Source: Oscheius sp. JU75
Taxonomy: Eukaryota > Nematoda > Chromadorea > Rhabditida > Rhabditidae
Direction: 5' to 3'
NCBI GenBank assembly: GCA_037178855.1
Contig: JASJZC010000004.1
Coordinates: 2,356,001-2,420,000, forward strand
Length of the DNA: 64,000 nt
The position numbers and the translations under genes were made by a program. The notes beneath the pieces were generated by a model, which worked only from the letters and a program-made list of their open reading frames with translations, made no database searches and was not told the DNA's origin. Numbering within the stretch: the stretch's first letter is position 1; each line of letters opens with the position of its first letter. Shown one piece after another: positions 1 to 11,124 of this stretch.

Positions 1-734
1 GTTCTCATCTGCTGGGGCAAACGCAAGTTCCAACTTGTCCAACTAGTTTAACCGTTTATCTTCTTCGACGAATTTGTTGTTGTACGCGGGTAATAAAGTG
101 TTTCCTTCTTCGGAACTTATCTTCGTCCAGGATAGGGCATATGGGGAAGATGATAAGGTATGTCGGGTACGCAGTCGCTGACCATATAATACTTGCCCCC
201 AAACAGCGCAGTAACAGAAGAATCGAGGTTGTCGGTTGAGATATTCGACCCTTTGAGCACTTGAAGATTTTGTCCAGTAAAAAAAGCTAACGACAGGTGT
301 AGTCTGCACCTACTTTCCATCAATTATCGGTTGGATCCCACACCCATTTGTATTCTTCTCCTGGAACTTGTCGGATACCCGTTCTTTTTCTAAAAGCGTC
401 CTAGAAGCCCATTTAGTCAAAATGTAAGAGAAGAAACTACAAGATAGTTGTGACCCTTTCTGATGTTGGATCACTATCACGTGGTGGGAACAAAGAATGG
501 TCGGTCAGTCCGGCAAATTCGTAGGTTTACACCTTTCAGTTGGCTTATTTCGGCAGAATGTTTCCGCTTCTACTCGTTCTTCTTCCCGGTCTGAAAATAT
601 TTCACAGAATATAATTTCTTGTTCAGTATATGTGGTCAGTCAACAGTTACAGACGTGGATCCATCCCTCCAACCAACTGACCGTCACTCAGACAGGTAGG
701 ATTTTATAAATACAGTTGACCGAGCTATTGAGAA

Positions 735-1063
735 CAATTTTGGGACGATTGGGGAGAGGGAACACGTTCTCGTTCCAACAATTTCTACACACCCATGAAC
801 CATATCTACTACCAGCAAGGAGATAGTCCTCAAAGACTAGGATACAAGTATGTTTGGGATTCGAGTCAGAACAGATGGAGACTCGCAGCCGAGTATAATT
901 GCGGTAACTGACTCCTAAGTGACAATAACAATAGATTTAAGACGGTCAGATGGTCGACTATGTTTATGGAACGCCACGTTTCTACTGCAACTGTGGGCAG
1001 TTCGGAGTATTCTATCAAGTCGGCGGATGTACTCCAAACATCCAAGACCCCCGAAGAGGTTGA
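735..1063 (+). CDS. 3' part of an unrecognised protein
   Basis: I do not recognise this product. Two exons read together: about 735-903, then a 38 bp intron (904-941, GTAACT...TTTAAG), then 942-1063 ending in TGA. The joined frame is aromatic and Cys-containing: YKYVWDSSQNRW, then NC at the splice junction, then FYCNCGQFGVFYQVGGC. This suggests an extracellular or secreted protein. The 5' end is unresolved. A hydrophobic stretch starting MFPLLLVLLPGLK lies after an AG acceptor near 560 and could be a signal peptide, but I could not join it to this frame without a stop. An intergenic or decayed status is possible. Confidence 0.35.
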
Positions 1064-1140
1064 TCAACTCTTTGACGAATGATATAGCCTGTTCAAAACA
1101 CAAATAAACTTTATTCTCTGCACGTTATTGTCAACTTCAT

Positions 1141-1806
1141 CTTTTCAAAACATGTGAAAAGCGAACTTCATTTCTCCTTGGCAATTTTGAAACTCTTAAT
1201 AGAATCGCGGATCCTAATTGTTATATCGTGTCGAGAACTCGCTTGTCTTTTGAAGCCATTTGCTCCCAAGTGCTCCAGCTCTCCGGACGTCTTCTAATTG
1301 CCGGATTAAATGCAAAAGGACGGCTGGTGAGCAACGGAAACGCAACTAACCGGACTTATCCAATCGACACATACCCCGAGGTTGTCTTGGGCATGGATGA
1401 CGATGACTCTTCGTTTAGCATTGGAAAGAAAGGACGAGATGAAAGTGTCTCTACCAGAGAATCAGGAGACTAACAGAAGAAAGGAGAATACAATTCTTGT
1501 TCTTTCGAAATCAATTTGATCATGTTTTGGAACTCTCAACCACCTCAGCCTCCAATACCTCATTTGTGTCCTCCGAAGAGAACATAACCGCAGCCCGAGG
1601 TAACCAAAACACATTGTGAAAGTAGCTCAACTTTTTAGAGAAAATGAAAATATCTGACCTGAGAGCAAGTAGAAGACGTCCGGAGCAAATGGTTTCAAAA
1701 GACAAGCGAGTTCTCGACACGATATGACAATTAGGATCCGCGATTCTATTAAAAGTCTCAAAGTTGCCAAGGAGAAATGAAGTTCGCTTTTCACATGTTT
1801 GAAGAG
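1141..1806. repeat. Inverted duplication, ~150 bp arms
   Basis: The left arm, about 1141-1301, is the near-exact reverse complement of the right arm, about 1666-1806. The left arm carries a 16 bp insertion near 1266-1281. The arms are roughly 90 per cent identical and separated by about 365 bp. In both arms the same reading frame is open and encodes the same peptide core (e.g. TSFLLGNFET, SRTRLSFE). This frame belongs to a 147-residue minus-strand ORF (1520-1963) and to a plus-strand ORF ending at 1473. It could be an inverted gene-fragment duplication or a foldback element; the transcript would form a long hairpin. Confidence 0.75.
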
Positions 1807-1963
1807 ACAGCGGGCAAAGTTGAGTTGACGAGAAAATTAGGTAGCAACGTGAATAAGACCATTGCAAACGTTGCTGTTTTCCCCCGAAGCTGTCCATCAG
1901 AGCCGTTATCTTTGCTTCAGATAAGAACTGACCAATATTAGGACCCTGTTTATATGCCTCCAC
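1520..1963 (-). pseudogene. Unrecognised ORF in inverted duplication
   Basis: A single open frame of 147 codons starts at an ATG that overlaps, on the opposite strand, the start region of the carboxylesterase gene. The middle third is the duplicated segment shared with the plus-strand ORF ending at 1473. The protein has no signal peptide or domain that I recognise, and its start sits inside the promoter/5' region of the next gene. This makes a functional gene doubtful. It is listed because the same protein frame survived in both copies of the duplication, which hints that the segment was once coding. It may equally be non-coding. Confidence 0.25.
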
Positions 1964-4831
1964 TACTCATCCTCCTCCTTTTGATTTCTTGCCGTGTTTC
2001 ATGCGGAGAAGAAGAATTTAAAGTTGTCGAGACAAAGTGATTAGTTCTTTTATCAGATTTGAACTTTGTTCAGATTTGGTAAAGTTCGGGGCAAAGAGAT
2101 AGTGAGTGCCAGTGGTCAATATGGATTTGTTTTTGCCGGTATCCCGATGGCCAAGCCGCCATTGAGAACATTCAGGTAGTCTATAGATTTATTCCACTTG
2201 TAAAAGGATTCAGATTTAAAAGACCTGTTAATCCAGATCCATGGGAAGGCGTAATTGACACGTTTTCCTACAAGAATGCTTGTCTTTCCGATCCGATGTG
2301 AGGAAACCGAAAACCCAGAACCCTAACTTTCAGTAAGACATATAAGACATATGCCGGTCCCGTTTCCGAAGATTGTCTCTACATCAATGTTTTTACCAGT
2401 CGAACCTGTTTAGACTTTGTTAGTTCCTTGTTAAACCAACACAGAGAAACTCGTTTAGGGAAGCTGCTCAGTACTCGCCTACATTCACGGAGGTTAGCTA
2501 TATTTTACTCAAAGTTAAACTAGAATAAAGGAGCCAGAAACTTCGAGTCACCGGTTGTATTCCCTCCGGAAATCATCGTCAACAACTTCGCGAACCAAGA
2601 GCGGAATGTACTTGTAGTGACAATTCCGTACAGAACTGGTGTGATGGGCTGGTTCAATCCCGCCCCAGGAGTCAAGACTTCGGCTCATACCAATGTGGCT
2701 CTCCGTGGTAAGAGCTCGAATCGTTAGAAGACGAGTCTGTTCAGATTGCTACTTTGGCCTAGAGTGGATACAGCGCGAGATAGAGTCTTTCGGAGGCGAC
2801 AGAAAGAAAGTGACTTTGATGGGTCACAGTGCTGGTGGATCTCAGATCCAAGAGGTAAGTCTTTCGATCGAACACAACACATACAAGTTGTTCGGATGGT
2901 GGTCTCTCCTCGTTCAAAAGGACTTTACAATAGATTCATCAGTATGAGTGGACTCGGATATGGAGGCGACCGATCACCAAGTAAGATGTCCAAAGTTTTT
3001 TGTTTTTGAAAACTGTCTGTTCAGCTGTCAATTCCAAGCTCTCACAAAAGTTGGCCCAGAAACTGGGTTGTGCCAAGAAGAACGAAAAGTTTTCTTCGGC
3101 TGTGACCATTGAAAAGGTCTGAGTTATTAGCTGTTTGGAACTTTCTTATTCTAGATTCTGGGCTGTCTCCGAAGAGTTCCATCCGAACAGGTCCTCGAGA
3201 CACAGTTGTCCTTCATGAATGATGTGGAAGAAATCTACGGAACGTGGATCGACGGTCCAGAAGGAGTTCTTCCCAATTATATTAGAGAACTACTGAAAGA
3301 TCCTCCCAAGTTGGGTTGTCTAATCGGAACAGTCAGTGCCGAACTCCGAGATACCAGGTATGTCAAGACCCAGTTTAGTGGAAACAATTGGCAGATATCT
3401 TCTGGACAAAGAAGGAAACGTGGATCTGAAGATGCTAGACTGGATCTGTACTCACGTCGCCTTTGAGAAAAATTACGATCGACCGGAAGAGTTCAGGAAG
3501 GTTTGTATGCAGTACTACGGTAAGGGTAAGCCGATCATTGGATCAGATCAATCTTTACTCGAAAATTTAGCGAACAACACACCGTTCTTCAACGACGATC
3601 TGCTTTTCTACAATCACAACGGAATGATAGCAAACGGTTTCAGTAAGAAAGACAACTGCTATGTTTATAGGTTCCGCATCGCTTATTGTCCAAGAACAGT
3701 TTCAGTTTCGAGTATGCGGAGATTGGAGAAGCGTACAGAAAGTTTGTGACTCAAGAAATATCACCAGGACACGCGGAAGATTTTGTAAGTTGTTTGGTTC
3801 AAGGTTTGTTGAATAGAAAGAGGGCACTTTTGTATAAATTCTATGTTTCTCACGGGACCGTTTTAGCATGCTAACATTGAATCAAATTGTGATCAAAGGA
3901 CGCTCCCGTTATGGCTTGAAAGTGGGTCCCACTTTTAGATACTTTTCCCGCCAGCGACCTTTTTCCTGAATAATCCATAGAACAATTTTTACTCACTAGT
4001 TGTTCAGATTTACATATTTGGACTGGCAAGAAACGTGGATAAGTTCACAGACAAGGACAAAGAGATCGAGAAAAAGTACACTGGTATTCTGGCAAACTTT
4101 GTGAACAGCGGTGATCCGACTTATGAGGAACAGTTGTGGGAGCCATGGACAGAGGATCGGCGAAACTACTTTAGAATCGGTTATATCAGTCCATGTACTG
4201 AAAGGAAAGTAAACGTTCAGATTTTGACGAGGATATAAAAATGCCTGGACAAACGGATGGCTACTACAGAGACGCGTACGAGTTCTGGGAGAAGGAGGTC
4301 CCAAAGTCAGTTGCATTTGTGTTCTGAAAAGAAGATAGTTCAGAGCAGCTGGAGACTGGACCCCTCTTGAATATTTTCCTCCACAAGCAGATGTCTACAT
4401 CGAAAAAGGTATCGTCGACGCTAAGAGTACGGATCTTTCTCTACAAACTTCATAAACTTTTCAGTGTCCGTGATCAAAAATCAGAGTCGTGTCATCGACA
4501 AGCTTTTTCCAGCTGTTGTCGAGACTCTGGAAATGTGGGAGGCACATTTGCCGAAACTGATGAAACGGAGTTTGTTACTACTTTGTTCATAATCTTATAC
4601 CATTTCAGAGAGATCAGTTTCAGTTAGAAGTGATCTTGTTTCTACGAACCTTGTAGAAGCACCCGATGGAGGAGTCAGTATGTGTCTTGTGCTCATGAAG
4701 AAGTAAAAACGCTTTTAGACTGGCTGACCATTGCCCTGATCAGCTCCATTGTCTTTCTAGTCGCTTATATCGCCTACTTCAAGTATTCCGAGTGGAGGAG
4801 AAGGAAAGACTACGAGCTGATCGTCCAATAA
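1954..4831 (+). CDS. Membrane-anchored carboxylesterase (CEST-like)
   Basis: Type-B carboxylesterase/cholinesterase fold hydrolase, probably acting on ester substrates at the outer face of the cell. It begins with a signal peptide (MPPLLILLLLISCRVSC) and then reads through about 14 short-intron exons. Landmarks in order are GFVFAGIPMAKPPL, SEDCLYINVF, YIHGG (oxyanion loop), GHSAGG (nucleophile Ser), GTVSAE (acid Glu) and PGHAED (His). All three catalytic residues are therefore present. The nucleophile elbow is GHSAGG rather than the common GESAGG. The last exon encodes one membrane helix (WLTIALISSIVFLVAYIAYF) and a short basic tail, as in nematode CEST proteins. The TAA stop lies inside an AATAAA signal (4827-4832). 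A few exon borders in the 3.6-4.7 kb part are uncertain. Neuroligin-type adhesion is unlikely because the triad is intact. Confidence 0.8.
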
Positions 4832-6596
4832 ATTATAAGTCCGCGCCATCTCTGCTGTTTGTCGAACACTGTCCTGCGGGGACATGGCGGTGTGTCTACT
4901 TTTCGCTCTCTCATTGATACACATCATTTCTTTCACGTGCGTTGTCCCTAAGTTTAGGCGAAGAGCATCTTAACAGCACGTGAACAGACGATGATGTGTC
5001 TGCTTGGATGTTTGGCTCAAAAGGTCCTGTTTTCTCCTGAGTTATTTCCAGTCTTGTTGACTACTAAAAAGATTGAAGAGTTTTCTGTTGACTGATATCA
5101 GAAAACCACAGTCGATGACGAAATGGGCGCCGGTCGGACAGGCGTTGGGAAAGCCCAGGGGCAAAACAATAGTTTAAAGGCTGTTGTAATGTTTGCAACT
5201 GGGGGAACAAGAGAGCACAAAAACAGCAGAGCGCATAGTAAAAGCCTTTCATAATTGTACCTCATGTTCACTGTATTCTTTCACAGTAATCCACAATTGG
5301 AAGAAGTAGTTTTTTTGTTCTGATGAATCCACTAAGATCAAAAACACGAACAGACAAAAAGAGGCAGAGTACGTCTATCTGAAAACAGTAAGGCTGGAAC
5401 CAAGAGGCATGGAAGCAAATTTTTTTTCCCTTTACCGTCTTCCAATCCCTTCTTTTCCCGGCAACTGCTCAAGGTCTTATCATCGTTGCTGCAGTCTTTT
5501 CCCTGGTAAAAATAGCCTCTGTGATCTTTAAAGACCGATGGAGAAGAGAGAACACAACAGGCGCCTGGTCTCTGACGGAGTCGATCAAGACAGCAATTCA
5601 TCACAGATCACTCCCGAAAAAGGATAACCTCTTTCCCCTTCTTGCTGCTAAAACGAGTGCTAGGTATCCGTAAACAGTAGCAGATTGCAACGGGGGACCA
5701 CAAACAACAGCAAGAGTACGAACGAATGACTGGTCAGGTGGATGCACGCTAGATCAACAGAGAAACGACAAAGTATCGAAAAATCATCTGGACAAATGAA
5801 CATCCCGGGTTTCACACAAAAACCCCGAGACTAGGGAAATTCAAACGGCATCAGATTCACTATCAAGCAGAGATCACTCTTCTTACAATAAGGCGGAGGG
5901 ATTTTCTGGACGGTCTGATATTAGCTCTAGTAACGGGCGGCGCAGCCGCCTGTCTTAGTATAGCTTCCTGTCAGCAACAGGAAGTTATACTGAGACAGAA
6001 AAATTACTCAATGCGGGTCAGTATGGTCCGATGCCAGACAATAGTGACGGTGAAAAATCTATGGCGCTCTCAAAATACCCAATTCCACTATTCCAGTCAA
6101 AACAAGAAAGATCAACTGGGTGCATCTGAACCACAGTTTCCATCAAACATCTTCCAATGTTTTTCGGATCCCCTAGATGTTTCTTGTTTATTTGAAAGAT
6201 CGTCTGTCTCACCCACATAACAAACCCCGGCTGTCCTTTCAGCTAGTTGAACTTGACCAAATTCACGTGCGTCACAGTGTCTCCCACTCGGCTAACAACC
6301 CTTCGCCCCGCCTCCCGAACTGACGACTTAAGAGACCGGGTTTCTACTGCAAGCTTCAAGCTGACTTGTTTGTCTCTCTCGACATCTACACTTGTTATCA
6401 GTTCCCTTCACAATAGGACATTTTTAGTGTCAAAATAGCTATTGTACCGATTGTACTAAAGTCACATCGACTGACGTCTCTTGATCACGCCCCTTCTGCT
6501 ATTTAATGGCCAAGGTTTAGGGCTCTAGTACTCAACTTGACTACTCATTCACCTCTTTTTTTTATCCGTTATCTTTTCTAGATCTCTCTTTCAGAT
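4832..6596. other. Intergenic region
   Basis: About 1.75 kb without a gene that I can support. Small open frames (for example 5338-5604 minus and 6018-6218 on both strands) lack signal peptides, splice structure or recognisable motifs. The only clear structure is a GC-rich palindrome at 5936-5950 followed immediately by a 22 bp perfect hairpin (5950-5998). The last 100 bases before 6597 are pyrimidine-rich and presumably hold the promoter/trans-splice region of the methyltransferase gene. Confidence 0.6.
5950..5998. repeat. Perfect 22 bp stem, 5 nt loop hairpin
   Basis: Bases 5950-5971 and 5977-5998 pair along all 22 positions, with two G-U wobbles in the RNA form, around the loop CAGCA. A separate GC palindrome (ggcggc-gca-gccgcc) abuts it on the left at 5936-5950. 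It could be a short foldback transposon remnant, a structured RNA or a microRNA-like precursor. The short loop and the lack of bulges fit a palindromic mobile-element end better than a typical animal pre-miRNA. Confidence 0.7.
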
Positions 6597-7432
6597 ATGG
6601 TTCTTCTTGCCGTTCCTCTGAATTCTCTGGCTCCTACCACCTGCGAGCTTCGTCTCGACTCTGGAAGAACTCTTCGCTATATGGCTCCCGAGAGCGCCAA
6701 TCCCCGAACTGAGATCAGTGGCCTCGACTCAGAACCGAGCTTCACGGGCAGGAAGAGAACTTTGTCGGAACGATTGGCTCTGGAGGACTGGGAGGGAGTC
6801 AACACGCTCACTCACGCTCTCGATCTCACTGTCGAAGTTGATCTGGAAACGAGTCTTTTCCACGGAAAGAAGGTTCTGGAGGTGAGATTGGTCTCTGCAC
6901 CTGACTCAACTTTTTTTTCCAGATCGGCTTCGCCTCTGGTCTGCCTTCTGTCTATGCCTGGGAGAGCGGAGCAGCTGAACTCGCTATTCATCATCCTTCC
7001 AAGACTGCTCTCGAACTGTACACGTTGCCCACTTTGAGAAGAAACAACATTCCGACAAACAAATGTAAATTGGGATCGGGAACTCTCGAAGATCTGAAGA
7101 AGATGATCGGAAGCAACAAATTCGACGTCATTCTCGGAGCCGATATTCTGAACAGAGACAGTTCCGAATACGAGCTGCTACACGAAATCATCAGTGATGC
7201 GCTGGCAGATGACGGAATCTGGTGAGTTAGAAAAACAAGCACTGATTCTAATCGTTCAAATTTCAGTGTGTTCTCCGCCCAGACCCTCTATACTTCTGTC
7301 GATGGATGTCTGGCCAAGTTCTTGACAGTCGCGAAGAACGCTCGCAAACTGGATGCTCTGGAACGATGGTCGAGCCCTCGAACTGACGTGATTCAGAGGA
7401 AAGTCGTCCAACTGACCAAGTCTCTCTTCTAA
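6597..7432 (+). CDS. METTL18-like protein methyltransferase
   Basis: Class I SAM-dependent methyltransferase of the METTL18 (protein-histidine methyltransferase) type. In other animals this family modifies a histidine of ribosomal protein RPL3. There are three exons: 6597-6881, 6923-7221 and 7267-7432. Exon junctions rebuild the SAM-binding strand GKKVLEIGFASGLPSVYA, then a short region containing the family-like TLP...N segment (LPTLRRNN), then the acidic strand DVILGADILN. The protein is about 250 residues, somewhat shorter than vertebrate METTL18. The ATG follows a CTCTCTTTCAG acceptor by two bases, consistent with leader trans-splicing. An AATAAA at 7583-7588 follows the stop. The family call rests on remembered motif resemblance. 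Another METTL21-type branch is possible. Confidence 0.65.
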
Positions 7433-7582
7433 ACCCTCCTCCTCTCCTTCCCTCCCCCCTGAAGTGGTCTCATAAGGCCGAATCTCCGTTTTTCTTTCAC
7501 TGAACACGGCCTTATGGCTTAGATCTATCGGGTAGTCCGTCGTATCCCAAGTGGCCCCGACGTGAACGTTATAGTCTTGTCT

Positions 7583-7597
7583 AATAAATTATTTATT
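7583..7597. terminator. Back-to-back poly(A) signals
   Basis: AATAAA on the plus strand (7583-7588) serves the methyltransferase gene. TTTATT at 7592-7597 is AATAAA on the minus strand and lies about 30 bases beyond the stop of the minus-strand candidate peptide gene. The two convergent genes therefore appear to share a 15 bp palindromic polyadenylation region. Confidence 0.6.
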
Positions 7598-7627
7598 TGT
7601 CTCATACGTCTCTCTTGTATCTGTCTC

Positions 7628-7962
7628 TTAGAAAATGAATCCGTATTGGAGAGGCTCCTTCAGAGCTCGAATCCGAGAGTGGGCCAGGAAGTCCTCCTGA
7701 TCATTGTATAAACGGTCGAATCCAGCCGAACGACCGAATCGAAGGAAATCCTTTGTATTTGCGACTATGGAGAGAGTATTGACAGACCTGAGTGACAAAG
7801 CCACGATGGTTGTCAATCCCTCTGACAAGAGGATCCGAACGTCCTGAACGGAAAAGAGCGCCTCGGAGGCAGATAGCGGAGGCTACGAGAACTGTTACAG
7901 ACAGTACAGGACACACTGGTATACTCACCGAAGAGAAGAGTCATTCGGAAGACAGCGGCCAT
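7628..7962 (-). CDS. Possible FMRFamide-like neuropeptide precursor
   Basis: A short minus-strand gene. The 3' exon is open for about 65 codons and contains ANTKDFLRFGR, that is, FLRF followed by Gly-Arg. This is the amidation and cleavage signal of nematode FLP peptides. The rest of the exon carries further basic residues and ends in YGFIF. A 5' exon from ATG 7962 (MAAVFRMTLLF) can be joined in frame through donor GTGAGT and acceptor TTGTCAG, but the resulting N-terminus is only weakly signal-peptide-like. An unused hydrophobic stretch in the intron makes the model uncertain. A TATA-like TATAAAA lies 45 bases upstream, as expected for a small, strongly expressed gene. The peptide occurs once, whereas most flp genes carry several copies. 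It could be an unrelated small protein. Confidence 0.4.
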
Positions 7963-8006
7963 ATTCGGTAGCGGGGAGACTGGTCATACCGAGGCATCTT
8001 CGTTTG

Positions 8007-8013
8007 TTTTTAT
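8007..8013 (-). promoter_or_regulatory. TATA-box candidate
   Basis: TATAAAA on the minus strand, about 45 bases upstream of the ATG at 7962. It is placed appropriately for the candidate neuropeptide gene. Confidence 0.45.
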
Positions 8014-8240
8014 ACCCAGACGGACTTCAATAAGAGAATAATGTGGACAATAGTGGACGACAGCAGAATTATGGCTCGAGAGACACGAGATGATGAGACG
8101 AGCTCGGAACAAATTGGCCTAAAATTGAAAGCCCCCACAACACGCGTTGTCATCAAAAACACTCTGATATTCCATTAACTTGTCCACCTGTCCCACAGAT
8201 GGATTACGGTAGCTAATCCGCTATCTGCTGTCAGCCAACT

Positions 8241-8995
8241 ATGACCGACGACGACTCTCTTCTTCTGCGCAGCCGGCTGACCATTCATCGACAGCTGAAT
8301 CCTAACTACTGTGCAGGTGTCCAGCAACAGCTTTCGATCACTCCCAACACACTTTTAGCTGCTGCCAAATCTCCTGACTTGAAGGATGACGACGATGACG
8401 ATCTGTTGAGCGACTCCGATGACAAGAACTGGGAACGGACGGGAACTGGTGGAAACGTTGTGGCGAAGAGAAATGCTCGGGAGAGAACAAGAGTCCATAC
8501 TGTCAATCAGGTGATTTCTTATTCTCATGCCAAAGACTCGATATGAAGGCCTTCCTTATTCTCAAAACCCATCTTCCCTCTCTCCGATCTCACACAAAGA
8601 GAGTCTCCAAGCTGAAGATTCTTCGAGCAGCCATAAACTACATCGACGCTCTTTTGAATCTGTTAAAGGTAGACATACTGCTATGGTGATTCACACATGT
8701 TCAGAAAGAGGAAGGACACGTGACAATGAGAGGAAGTCATATGCACAGTATGAGTAGTATTCAAAGCCTACCAATGAAGCAACAAAATATTCAGCAAACG
8801 ACAGTCATGGGTGGGCTTCAGTCTATTTTGAACAGAATTAAATCTCTAGCTGACCGTTCCCTGGCCGCTCCTGTTTCATACTCCGTCAACGTCCAGACTC
8901 TCCTCGATCCACACTCTTACATCTACTCGACTCATCCTCATCCTGTTCAACAGCCACAACTCATCCATCCTTTTCTCATCAATAGTTACAACTAG
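8241..8995 (+). CDS. bHLH transcription factor, ATOH8/NET-like
   Basis: DNA-binding transcription factor of about 225 residues in three exons (8241-8510, 8549-8668, 8705-8995). After an acidic N-terminal stretch (a run of Asp residues around residue 50) comes the basic helix NARERTRVHTVNQ. The first splice junction falls inside helix 1, then AFLILKTHLPSL, a loop, and helix 2 KLKILRAAINYIDALLNLL. The NARERTRVHT signature is what I recall from ATOH8/Drosophila Net. Other class A bHLH groups (Fer, achaete-scute) have a different basic region. The C-terminal part is rich in Gln, His, Ser and Pro, without a known domain. Intron 1 has an unusual acceptor (GATATGAAG instead of TTTCAG), but the phase is right. 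The gene ends only eight bases from the stop of the convergent TMEM120 gene. Confidence 0.8.
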
Positions 8996-9003
8996 ACAAC
9001 CAT

Positions 9004-10260
9004 TTATTCCTTCTTTTTCGGATCCAAAAATGAATATTTCTCAAAGAGCTCGTGTATTCTGGCCTGTGCTGACTGTTTCATTCTCTCTGCAACAATTAAC
9101 GCCACGAAGAATATATTGCCTGTTCCGACCACGAAGAAGAGGACAGAGAGGGCGAGTACCTTAATTAGAGTTTGATTGGAAGCAGAATGAGGCATGAGCA
9201 CCTGCCAGACGACGTCAGTCGTCTCTTTCCAGATGTAGAAGAGTGTGTAGCTATTGTACAGCTCGATTAGATAGGCAATGGTCAGAAAGGGAAGAAGAAA
9301 GGTTAGGCCATGAAACATCCAACTCGCGAATCCTTCTGAAATTTAATGTACTTCTAACACCAAACAAAACATACCCAAAGTGACGTCCATTGTGTCTCCC
9401 ACTCCCAGAGCATGTAGTCTCCTCAAACAACCTGACTGTAACTACTCGTTCTCAAAGGGATACCCAAACAAACTTGATATTGATATTGTAACTGTTGAAT
9501 AAGACAAATGTAGCCGGTGAAGAGTATGAACTGAGGACGGAAGGCTTGATAGGCCGAGTCATCTGGCCATGTCAGAGCTGTTCCTCCGATCACACAGGCC
9601 ATGTAATGATGGAAAACCCACCACCAATGCATTCTAAACCGTCCATTTCGGTCTCATTCTGGAAGTTGACTCACTTGGACCCGTTAACCAACAATATACA
9701 CTCTCTAATTGTTAATGTACAATAATACCAGACCATCAGAAAGTGACATACTGCATCTATTGGTCTGAAAACCGTTTGTCTTTACGAAAAACCGTTCTAC
9801 CTGGAGGGAAAGAAAAAGGCTGCTAGAAGTAGAACCAAATTTATAAGAGTGACCCGTAATTTGAACTTTTCGTAGTCTTTTTTGAACTCGTATCTGAAGC
9901 AGTTCTATCGAAATCACTCGATAGCTCTACCTTTCTGAACTGCTCATTTGTAGATTGATCGAGTGACCAATGATAATGCCTAAATAGAATCCATTGTAGT
10001 TCTTCTTCTTTGTCGTCTCGATCGACTGTCCACACTGAGTGCATGTTCCCTCCCTGAGTTTGTTCTGCTTTGAAACTCTAGCGACCAAACCAACCGACTG
10101 GTCATGTCGCAATCGGGCAGCTGCTTTTAGTCTCTCCTTGAAATATCGAGCTTTCACTGGAATAAATCTTTAGGTTTTGGTCATTTAGATATCAAAGAAG
10201 AGAACATTTCAAAGAAGGAGAGTCTAGTGAGATCGAGTCATAGATCTGACTGATCCTCAT
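9004..10260 (-). CDS. TMEM120-family membrane protein
   Basis: Multi-pass membrane protein of the TMEM120/TACAN family (nuclear envelope/ER; linked to lipid metabolism in other animals). Recognisable blocks in order are an N-terminal helical region with [10 protein letters not shown], the conserved [32 protein letters not shown], a region with [32 protein letters not shown], the [18 protein letters not shown] block, and [15 protein letters not shown] followed by a last helix. The order and spacing match the family. The stop TAA lies inside an AATAAA signal (9003-9008, minus). The first exon is not secure. A splice acceptor precedes codon KARYF at about 10156, and the start near 10260 is my best guess. 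Confidence 0.8.
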
Positions 10261-11124
10261 TGAACGTACTATGAGATCAGAACACAGCTGACGTTATCGG
10301 ATTACAGATCGAGCTCAACCCGGTTTTCATAGCATTTCAATCAAAACGATAAACTAAAAAGCTGTTTATTGTTCCCAATTGATAAGAGTCTGGAAGACCC
10401 GACCAGAGATACGAATCATACTATTTACTGCACCAAGAGGATGGCTGTTGTTCTCTTTAATGGAAAACACGAGGAAGGTTATTTCCAAAACAATTCAATC
10501 GAATTCGTCGGCGAGAAAGTCAGTTTTAGTGAAATGCCGCGTTTGGACGACTCATAAAACGAGACGCTCTTCGTCAGCCATTTTTCGGCAATAAAACCGA
10601 ATGGAATTGTATGGAAAGCAAGAAGAAACTGTCTAACTTTTGAGACAGATAGAGCTAGTAGAAAATGAGCCAAATAGCTGATTATAATCGCTGAAAAATA
10701 GATGGTCGGCGCATTCTCTCGCTCGAAAACACTGGCCCACATTCCCTCTCCCACGTCCAATCGCGCTCTGCCGCCATTACACGCTGTCTCAAAAACGACA
10801 GCTGCAAAAGCTGTTTTTTGCCACTCCAAGTAATGGAAACCGTAGGAAAGATGATGACTCCGAGGGTACTTGGCGAGATTCCAAAACAGTTGATACGGTG
10901 GCACGTGGTCAGCACGGCTGGAGGCGGGAAACAATGGAGTCTGTCGGAACCCCCGCTTTTTGAATTATTCTGTAAAATTTATTAATAAAACTGAAAAGTA
11001 AAATGTTATTAACGCATACGTTGTGGCCTCGTGGTGTTCACTTGGGTCTCATAAGAAAACATGTAAAAACAAGCCAGAGAAATTGTACTTGGTTTTAGCT
11101 GGTTGAGGTCTGGAAACCATAGCA
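10261..11124. other. Unassigned stretch with conflicting small ORFs
   Basis: No supported gene. A plus-strand ORF (10369-10557, 62 codons) and a minus-strand ORF (10479-10934, 151 codons) overlap in different frames. Neither shows a recognisable motif, signal peptide or convincing splice sites. A minus-strand start in good context (ATGGCGGCAGAG, about 10786) hints at a first exon, but I could not extend it. The region probably includes the upstream region of TMEM120 and the 3' flank of the LDLa gene. Confidence 0.4.

Noticed and set aside
5338-5604. Cys-containing 88-codon minus ORF
   Set aside because: No hydrophobic start, no splice sites and no Cys pattern; treated as chance.
7701-7928. 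Minus-strand ORF beginning SIPVCPVLSVTVLV, looking like a signal peptide
   Set aside because: It has no ATG (begins at GTG of a strong GTGAGT donor) and lies in the predicted intron of the FLRF gene.
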